A DNA stretch of 64,000 nt, taken from the NCBI GenBank assembly GCA_001051155.2, contig JYIP02000006.1, positions 1,736,001 to 1,800,000 on the forward strand. Reading direction: 5' to 3'. The notes under the pieces were generated by a model, which was given only the letters and a program-made list of their open reading frames with translations, searched no databases and was not told where the DNA came from. A program made the translations under genes and the position numbers. This stretch comes from Chrysoporthe austroafricana. Its lineage: Eukaryota; Ascomycota; Sordariomycetes; Diaporthales; Cryphonectriaceae. Below are positions 56,282 through 64,000 of this stretch, piece by piece (positions within the stretch are counted from its first letter, which is position 1; each line of letters starts with the position of its first letter).

Positions 56282-58817
56282 CAGGGTTAATTCGAGCTCC
56301 AGGCATCGGGCTTCTTGGGGTCCAGAAGCAGCGCTTATAGCGCTCTTTGGTCTGGTTGATAATCTGATCGTCAATCCTCTGTTGACGGATGGCAATCAAA
56401 ATTGAAGATACGGGTGCACCTCATAAACTGCAGCGTTTGTATGGGCTTTCATAGACATGTATTGAATGCCAGACCAGCGTCTCCGCCAGGATTAACAACT
56501 TGTCCGAGAAATTTCAATGTGCCTGAAAACGGCTCTCCACCCTTTGTTGTATGTGTCTTCTGCAGAATCCCGCGTAGGCCGACCCTACGGGCCGCATAAC
56601 TGCACTTTGGCTTCACTATCGTCGGGCGTAGATACCCACCGCGTTACATGCATGACCCTCTGAACCTGGTCTAGTCTTCCCGAAACGTCAACCCCTCGGA
56701 GCGTTTCCGTCGTTAATCACGATGAGCGATGGACGTCTTTGCACTGCTGGGTAAGGGAAGTTTGAAGGCCAGGGAAGCGTCAACAAGCGCAAGGGGCTAA
56801 GTATCACAGACCTTGAACCGTGCGCGTCGACCCACAACGCCTCGCTCGGGTCGGCACGATTCTGACAAGCGAACTCTCGGGCCGGGCCAGACGAGACGAT
56901 GGCTATTACAATCGACGGGGCGGCATTTAAGCGCCGCAGCACTCTCTGTCAATGAGATATACTGCGCTACGAAGCACTTGAGAAATAGGAAACTTCGCCC
57001 CCTGCCCCGGGGCGCTCGACCCACAGGCACAGCCCGACGCTCCCAGGAGCTCAAGCCCAGTTTCTTTTTCCCCTTCCTTCTCCCCCGACCGCTCGCCCTG
57101 TGTTAGGCGGTGAGTGTCGGCACGAGATGAGGCTCTGCGGAGTAACCTCCTCCGGCGCTCTCATCTACGATCTTCTGTAATCCCGGACCGGCTCCAAGAG
57201 AAGCCCTGGGTGCTCTCTCTCTCCCCCTTCCCCCTCTCCCTCTCACCCACCCTCCCTTTCTCTCCTTCTCCCTCGACAGTAGCACACACTTGCATGTCGA
57301 TCCTGACTGCCTGCAGGAGACACCGGGCGCGTCTCTCGCAATTTCCAGCCCATGCGCGTCATAAGCGGGCGTGCTCTCACCGGCCTACCGCGTTCTGCAT
57401 TTCTGTTCTCGGGATGAGTAATACCCAGCTTATGGCTCCACAGAGACGCCTCGTGCTCGACAAGGCTCTGCGTTTTGGCCTGGGGGCCCTCTTGTGACCG
57501 GGACACATTCGGGAAGAGCAACGAGGCTACATTCGGCTCCATGATGATCACATCCCTCGCATCCCGAGAGGGGGGGATGGAACCCCCCCCCCCACGGGGC
57601 CACCACAGGGAAAAGTCTAGTGCTGACATAGGACGGCTCGCCGGCTAGTTTCAGGAGGAGCAGAGAGGGTTACCCCGCGCGACCCTGAGGCTCAAACCCG
57701 CGCTGGCAATTGGCAAGGGCAGGGTGAGGAGGAATGAGGATTGGGCCATCGAGCCGCACACCGCTGAGAGTCCTGCAGGATGAGATGGCCCTACCCTCCA
57801 CCGACCCCCCCTTCTTGATGCAATTCCCGTTCGAAGCGAAAAGCAGCCTTGTGGGGACGGGATGTGCAGGAAAGAGGGCTGGAGGGTCGCCCACTCAGGC
57901 GTCATGCGGGCCCACGTGTAACCACCCTCCCCCCTGGTCTTGTCCGTAGGGAAATAGATTTCGAGGTTGGGCTGAGGGTTGCATGATGCGGGCTTGTGGG
58001 CTAAGACTACACGCGCACTCGGGTGTATATGCAGGTAAGATTCGCCTGTGCGGCACACAGGACGTCGGCCGCCTTGTGGCTGGCGGGAGCTCAAAAGGGG
58101 GGGTGGGAGATCCCTCGGCCACTGAGATGCATCGAAGATATCTTCTAGCTAATGTCGGTGGCCGGTCAGGCAAGGGAGGCGTGACGTGGGAGGATGTGAT
58201 TGTTCACATCTCCAGGCTGATCTTTGGGATCATGGGATACGGATGGGCGGAGCCTGCTTCGGCTTGCGTTCTGAGGGAGGTGGGGGGCAAGGGGGGAGCA
58301 GGCTGTTGACGCCCCCTGCATCTGCCCTGTTGATGATGCCGTGCGTGGACGCCTGGTGCCCTGTGTCCAGCTCGTTGCATGAGTGACAGTCGAAATTCCG
58401 CGGGAGTTGGGGGGGAGGGCAGTTTGAAGTTAGGTCACGGGGATCATGCCATCGTATGATCACCATCAGACGCCGCTTTACGTACCGAGATATTGCTAGA
58501 CTCTAACAAGAGGTATTGCATGAAAAACAAGTAGCCAAGCTTCGTTCTGTGTTCCGTTGGGCAAGTGCTGGTTTCTCTTCAGCGAGTTCAGGACCTGCCC
58601 GACATTTCTAAAGTTCGATAGAAAACAAGACATGATGACTTCCTATCTTACACAATGTCCAAAGAGATTCAAGAAATGAACATGACTGACGACAAAAGGG
58701 TGGTGAAAGGAAGATGTAAAGTAAAATAAACGAGAGACGAGTTTCAATCTGACACAAGTTGGTGAAAATAAAAATGGACAGGTCATCATCCTAAACCTCT
58801 TTTCCACCTGACGGGGC
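56282..58817. other. Intergenic region without a convincing gene
   Basis: Frames here are short or low in complexity. C/T-rich sequence lies near 57215-57280. The last few hundred bases are A/T-richer and are the 3' flank of the coiled-coil gene. I see no transposon ends. Confidence 0.5.
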
Positions 58818-60545
58818 TCAAAACAAATCTTCATCTTCTGACTCGGGGGTGAAAAAAATTTTTCCGTTCAATTGGCGTGCCATAAGCTGTTCAGGTGCTG
58901 TCATCTTCCCCGAGGAAGCGTTGCTGTCTGACGTTTGCGACTGGGAACCTTCGACCCCAATTTCCGCAGCACTGCTGTACAAAGAACCAGAATAGGGGTC
59001 GGTAAGCCATGACGGTGCTGTTGGCGGTGCTGTTGTCCATGAAGTTGCTGAGCCCTTGGGGTCTCCGAGCGCTGGTGTGCCAGCTTCATCACCCCACCAG
59101 TTGTTAAGCACGTCCTTTTGCCACTCGTCAGAATCCAAAATGTTATATGGGCATTCATCCAGATAGAAGGAATACAGAACTTCAACTTCGTGTGTTGAGG
59201 TCCGCAGAGCCTGGAGCATCCAGCGGCGTATGAGATCTGGCTTATCTCCTTCTTTTGCATCGACAACGAGGTTCTGGATGTAGACTTCTTTTGCAGCAGA
59301 GTTAAAGGCACTTTGCGTTTGTGGAAGATCCGGTGAAGAAATTCCAGTCTCTCTCAACGCCGCCTGTGCTTCTCTCAAAGCTGCTCCTGCAGTAAGTGGA
59401 GGATCCCTTAAGAGATGAGAAGCAGGATTGGCTAGCAATGTCGAAAATTGGGTGATTGTCGTATTTCTTGCTTCCATCATATCGGGCTCCAAGCCTTCGT
59501 CGATTGAGGCATCACAACGAAACCAATTTTGGACTTCGGCTAGAGGAGTGCAGCGAGGGAAGACATCCTCTCTCCAGCAGCGCCGTACGAGCTCGTTCAC
59601 TTCCTCACGCAGGCGTTCCATCTCATTTAAAACGCTCTTCTGCTTTGCATCGAAGTCACGGAGAAATTCAAGATCTTCATCCTGAAGTGGCATGACATAC
59701 TGCAGGGCTGCAGGGTGATATTGTTTGAAAAATCTGAGGCTCTCTTTTTGCGTTTCGACTCTCTCCTTTTCCGCAACTAGTTCGACGTGGTGCCTTCTTG
59801 CTGAGTCAAAATCCGTCAAGGCTTTGCGAAGACTCCGGTAAGACTCATTCCGGAAAGTCTTTGGCTCAATCACAAGACCCAGAAGCTGCTCGGATTGTGA
59901 CAATGGTGGTATGTCGAGTTTCAGCGGCTCGCGAGTCGCCCCAACGACTCCGGGAGGGTCACAGCGGAGCGCATTGATCAGGCGTCTTTCGAGTAGATCG
60001 AGCTGGTCTTGGGCATGCTTCAGGTTGTCTTCGAGTTTCTCCAGTGACGTCTCATGGTCCTGACACTTGTCCCGCATCGTTTGCATCTGCTGGAAGAGCC
60101 TTGGGAGGTGGAACATACGGACTGTTGTGTTGCCAGTCGGACCAGGCGTCGTCAACAAAGGTCGAGCAACCGACATGAACGCATTGTCGGCCGCATCCCG
60201 TTCTATACGCGCTTTCTGGGTTCGAGTCCTTGTCCCCTTGATGCGAGAGCGGATGGTATACACTTCGACTTTCTGATCGGCCAATTCGCGCCACCTAGCC
60301 CTCAGGAGCCTGTCCTCCGGGGAGCAGACCTCATCGTTCTCGGCATCTGTTTCCATGCCCACACCTATTTGGGCGACCAGATGTCGATATATGCGGTGCT
60401 GTTTCAAGACCGGGTAGGATTGCGAATTTGTTGGCGGCCAGGCCCTGTACACGCGGCGCCTGTGCCCTAGACTCCATCTCAGGCTCCTCACGGAAGGGCC
60501 TTCAGTGACCGACGCGTGATCACTGAGGCTGACGCTTGAACTCAT
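58818..60545 (-). CDS. Large coiled-coil protein of unknown function
   Basis: A single frame of 575 residues starts at ATG 60545. Much of the first 340 residues is heptad-rich and charged, as expected of a coiled coil. One helix lies around MQTMRDKCQDHETSLEKLED (about residues 160-200) and another around FLRDFDAKQKSVLNEMERLR (about 310-340). A globular-looking middle follows with WREDVFPRCTPLAEVQNWFR. Near the C-terminus is an acidic, aromatic block (SFYLDECPYNILDSDEW and NNWWGDEAG, about residues 475-500), then a Ser/Thr/Pro-rich tail ending in the acidic ESEDEDLF. I recognise no enzyme or binding domain. The frame is intact, unlike the two accessory genes upstream. An in-frame extension beyond 60545 has no ATG nearby, which supports this start. 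The role is unknown; a structural or scaffold protein is a guess. Confidence 0.75.
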   Translation of the reverse strand: MSSSVSLSDHASVTEGPSVRSLRWSLGHRRRVYRAWPPTNSQSYPVLKQHRIYRHLVAQIGVGMETDAENDEVCSPEDRLLRARWRELADQKVEVYTIRSRIKGTRTRTQKARIERDAADNAFMSVARPLLTTPGPTGNTTVRMFHLPRLFQQMQTMRDKCQDHETSLEKLEDNLKHAQDQLDLLERRLINALRCDPPGVVGATREPLKLDIPPLSQSEQLLGLVIEPKTFRNESYRSLRKALTDFDSARRHHVELVAEKERVETQKESLRFFKQYHPAALQYVMPLQDEDLEFLRDFDAKQKSVLNEMERLREEVNELVRRCWREDVFPRCTPLAEVQNWFRCDASIDEGLEPDMMEARNTTITQFSTLLANPASHLLRDPPLTAGAALREAQAALRETGISSPDLPQTQSAFNSAAKEVYIQNLVVDAKEGDKPDLIRRWMLQALRTSTHEVEVLYSFYLDECPYNILDSDEWQKDVLNNWWGDEAGTPALGDPKGSATSWTTAPPTAPSWLTDPYSGSLYSSAAEIGVEGSQSQTSDSNASSGKMTAPEQLMARQLNGKIFFTPESEDEDLF

Positions 60546-62693
60546 CAGCGGGCTAGGCACGCAATAACGCGACGACGGCAGGGGCGGCCGTAAAGATAGG
60601 TTTCAACGCAGGTCTTGACTATGATCAGATCATGATGCCAGGGGGCAAGGAGGTGTACCGCAGCACGATGCTGAGGGGCTCGATACCCACCTGGGACTGG
60701 AAAGGTCATGGTCGACGAGCAGGCACGACCACGGCTGTCATGATTGTGTCGGATGAGGCAGAGACAGTAAGCACAGGGCAACAAAGGCGGCGCCTGTGGA
60801 CCGCGTTTCTCCCTAGATCGGTATCAGGCAGGCAGGCGATATTCGCGTCCACCGCGCTTGCACCGAACAGTAGGCTGCAAGGCTCGGGCCGCGTGGCAAA
60901 CTAAGGTAAGAAAGAGGGCCCAGGTGAGTTGTCGGGTTCATCTTCCAGACCGAAGGCTGGCGCGGATCTGGCAGAAAGGGAATGCCAATTCTACCCTGGG
61001 AGAAGCGCTGATCCTCCTGTCCAAGACATCTCTCTGGTTGGTAGCCTCGGAAATTGGACGCGAATCGGTTGGAAGGGCCCCCACGACAGCCAGCTGATGC
61101 GCTCAGTAACGAGGTGGGAAATAAGCTGCCAATAGACGAGCCACGGGCACGCGTGGTGAGATGTTGTCGGGTGGAAATGAGATTCGGGGTGGCACGCAAA
61201 ACCTGCCTTGTCCGGGGCCGGAAAAGAAAGACAGGGAGGACTGGGGCGAGAAACATGGCAGCAGATCGGTTCTGGCGTGCCACGAGGGCAATGCGTGGGA
61301 TGGCGTAAACTCACCGGTCGATGCAGGACACAGTTAATCCAGACACTACTGGGTTGTGGCGCATGGATCCCTGCGGGAATGCGTGCATGGCATGCTCCAT
61401 CGCCCATGTTGCAGGAGGGTGGATCTAGCGCGCTATGACGCGCGCCGGTACGTACCTGGGCACATGCCACACGGTACTGCTATGTACTTGTGTAGTAGCA
61501 GGGTACGTGCATGGCAGTACTTCCACCGCGCTCTCCCTACCGCCGTGCGACCTTCGATAGCGATGTGGTACGACCTCACCTCACACAGGAACGTCTGATC
61601 TTCCTCCTAGCCCGACCTGCCCTTTTCGTCCCTCTCCTCCAGAGCACACACACAGATATCTGGAAAAACTAGCCTCCAGAGTTCCCCGACGAGAGAAGTA
61701 CCCTATGAGATGAGGATATGTGGCCCTACCTTTCGTGTCCCCCCCCCCCAATTCCCCAGATCATACTTGCTTCCCGATTCTTGAGCACCGCGAACCACGA
61801 CCCTCAGGATTGCGACCGTTGCTGAGATGGCCGTCTAGCGGGGCGGTGGGAGGATACCGGGGCCTAGTCTGGCTTCTCGGAGTCGGCGGGGTGTCGGCAA
61901 GGGATTTACGTATCGAGGTGCCTCTACTTCTATCGGGTCCCCGTTCGCTGGGTCAGGATTGCCCATCCGGGATGCCATCTAGCGGGTGAACTCACGGATC
62001 GAGATCCCGTAGGTCTCCGTCTCCGGTGTCGCCATCTCGTCCCAGGAGATGTCGTCCTGGACGTCACAAACCCACGTATCGTTCCATGCGCGGCACTAGA
62101 ACTCATTGGCCTCTATCGATCACGCGTCCTGCGGCATGGGCGGAGGTGTGCCACATCCACGACCCAGAGGAGACCACTGGTGCTACATGGGCTCTCGATC
62201 CTCTTCCGGAAGGATTTTCCTTGCCCCAGGTTCCGCCCTCCCTCCACATCCTCCACTCACAGCTCTTACCATTCGTGCTGGCCCTGCAGCGAGGTACTTC
62301 GGCGTGTTCGGGTACGTATTCAGCGGCGCAATGCCAGGTCCGTGTGTGCAGTATCAATACCTTCTTGTGGCCATCCTCCATGGCAACGCTCGGCCAAACG
62401 GCGGAGAATTGAGGCTCAAGCTGGGCTGTTGTGTGCTGCCCCGCAAAAGGTTCGATTATTTAGGACGCCCACCATGTTCAGACCTGGGCCACTTGCTGCT
62501 GCTGTTGGACACACCGTCTGTCGAGCTCCATGTCCCGACCCCATGACAGGTGCTTCGGTGTACTTGAGCGGTGTCTTCCAATCCTTCATGTCTAACGACT
62601 CCACTTATACCTGTTGCTCTTTGATCGGCGTGCCTATAGTGGCCGTGTTGCGGGCCCGTTCCAGGACGCGGGTCAACCCAGCGAACTGTGGCC
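60546..62693. other. Divergent intergenic region
   Basis: Should contain the promoter of the coiled-coil gene (-) at its left end and that of the Gln/Ser-rich gene (+) at its right end. No other gene, repeat family or mobile element is supported. Confidence 0.5.
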
Positions 62694-64000
62694 ATGGGCT
62701 CAGACCAGGATCCAGTCTTCTGGACTAACAAGCCACCGCAGTGGGACCCAAAGCAAGGAAGGTACTATTGGGAGGGCTATAAGTTCCAACGTATGTATAA
62801 TCAGCAATTCTCGCCAGCCTCTCTCGAGGCTTGCCGGCCCTTTCACATCCGTTCAGCTGGCGTGTTCTCTAATGTCCCCCCCTTAGCCGGTGGAACAACG
62901 AAGATAGTATGGAAGTATCTCAAACACGAGGACTGCGATCAAAATGGCAACCCGCTTAAGGGTTTGCAACCACCACGGAGTGCTGGGTTTGAACAGTCGA
63001 CGCCGCGGACGATAGAGCCAGTAGATCCAAGCTCTGCTGATCAGCAGACGGGGCTTTCGGGGTCCTACCCTGCAGGCCAAGATTACGGTATGCTTTTTCT
63101 TTGCTCCCCTTCCGTCCAACCCGGGTTTCCAATCGAACCGTCGCACCCGGCAAGCTAGAGTCGCGATCGGTGGAAGCAAATAGCTATATGCTGTCGTCGT
63201 CCACCAGCCGGCACACATCCTCTGGATCACAGCTGGGCACAGCATCGTCGATTTCTCAACCGTGTGCCCCAGGGTTCTGCTTCTAGCTCGCCCGAAAGCC
63301 CCAGGCTAACTCTCTGAGCTTCAGGCTGGTATCATCCACAGGACCCTTCGCGGAATGATCCTGTAGCTGCCTTGACATCGGGCCTGGAGCAATGGCAAGC
63401 CGGTGGCGGTCAAACAAGTCAAGTTGAGTCCTTTGGAGCCACGGATCAGAGTAATCAGCCCATGTCGCCAGGCGGGTACATGCCGATCCCACCAACACCT
63501 CGGGTTGCTGTTCATCAATATCCGTCTGAAGATAACTCGGGCGGACACAGGCGACCCTCTCAAGGCTACTATGGAGAAGGTCGCGATTCTTACACATCGT
63601 CTCAGGCGATGCCGTCAGGGACGTGTGAGTCTTTAAACCTCAGAGAGGCTTGCTCAGCGAAGCTAAAGGCTGTACCAGCATCATCTCATCGGCGAGAACG
63701 CGAGTACCACGCCGAAGGCTCCTATAGCAGTGGAAGGCACCATAAGTCTTCCGATAGGAGAACGGCGCATGTGAGCTGTGAGTATACAAGGATCCTGCAT
63801 GCTGTATTCCTAGGTGAGACTAACAGGCATGCGTCCAGCATCGGATCGGTTCTATCAACCTCAACAAGGTGCTTCCGGACATCTACCCGTCGCGCAGCCT
63901 AGCTTCCAGAACACAGGCGGCGCGTTCACTGGCTTGAATCAGTTTAGTCCTGGTATGTGCGAGAATTTGCCGTCGACTGCAAACGACCGCAAGCGATATT
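62694..64000 (+). CDS. Multi-exon Gln/Ser/Gly-rich protein, 5' part only
   Basis: Five exons can be joined in one frame: 62694-62790, 62887-63087, 63325-63624, 63679-63777 and 63839-63952. A GTATGT donor at 63953 leads to a sixth exon outside the window. Branch sites CTAAC precede two of the acceptors. The start is the ATG at 62694. The first exon is aromatic and aspartate-rich (VFWTNKPPQWDPKQGRYYW). It continues into GGTTKIVWKYLKHEDCDQNG in exon 2. The rest is low in complexity and rich in Gln, Ser, Gly, Pro and Tyr, with an Arg/His-rich piece in exon 4 (SSHRRERE and GRHHKSSDRR). All five visible introns are phase 1, so each internal exon is a multiple of three bases (201, 300, 99, 114). I do not recognise the family. 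Exon 4 is the least certain because its donor could be one of two overlapping sites. Confidence 0.65.

Noticed and set aside
1..64000. tRNA, rRNA, CRISPR, telomeric repeats
   Set aside because: No cloverleaf with proper box sequences, no rRNA-like blocks, no regularly spaced repeats and no TTAGGG arrays were seen.

Overview
The window looks like nuclear DNA of a filamentous ascomycete, most likely a Sordariomycete. Genes are split by short introns (about 58-215 nt). Donors are mostly GTGAGT/GTATGT-like, many introns have CTAAC/CTGAC-type branch sites before the acceptor, and coding third positions are G/C-rich. The products belong to families typical of Pezizomycotina. I see no bacterial-style operons, CRISPR arrays or rRNA, and no tRNA that I could defend.

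Layout. Positions 1-686 hold the 5' part of a Ser/Ala-rich gene that runs off the left edge. Positions 687-8269 are GC-rich with no convincing gene apart from one weak small membrane-protein candidate (3457-3885). This stretch contains an assembly scar: a noisy 96-bp near-copy of the following sequence, ending at the single N (4895). Positions 8.3-15 kb carry a SAP-domain SARNP/Tho1-like mRNA-export protein, a decayed Fic-domain pseudogene, an orphan membrane protein with an internal 26-residue duplication, a GNAT acetyltransferase, and a 625-bp Tc1/mariner remnant with intact inverted repeats and TA duplications. Positions 15.2-20.3 kb hold a membrane-anchored ubiquitin protease and a three-exon cytochrome P450. 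Positions 20.3-30.0 kb are a gene-poor, partly A/T-rich gap.

Positions 30-51.5 kb form a dense housekeeping block: an FAD/NADPH oxidoreductase lacking the FMN domain, an Hbn1/Frm2-type nitroreductase with a probable mitochondrial presequence, transportin (KAP104), a PAC4-like proteasome chaperone, an N2227/carnosine N-methyltransferase, an SDR, a Herp/Usa1-like ubiquitin-domain membrane protein, and mitochondrial phosphatidylserine decarboxylase (PSD1).

Positions 51.9-64 kb turn accessory again. Two adjacent same-strand genes of unknown function (A, 52.0-54.6 kb; B, 54.9-56.3 kb) are each interrupted by one in-frame stop in otherwise well-preserved reading frames. They are followed by an intact coiled-coil protein on the minus strand. 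A multi-exon Gln/Ser-rich gene whose introns are all phase 1 runs off the right edge.

The conserved genes are independent housekeeping functions (protein quality control, nuclear transport, lipid synthesis, redox). I see no biosynthetic cluster around the P450. The best leads for something undescribed are the A/B pair and the accessory compartment around it. The stop codons in A, B and the Fic gene are mostly of the kind that C-to-T change would produce, which fits repeat-induced point mutation, but that is inference.
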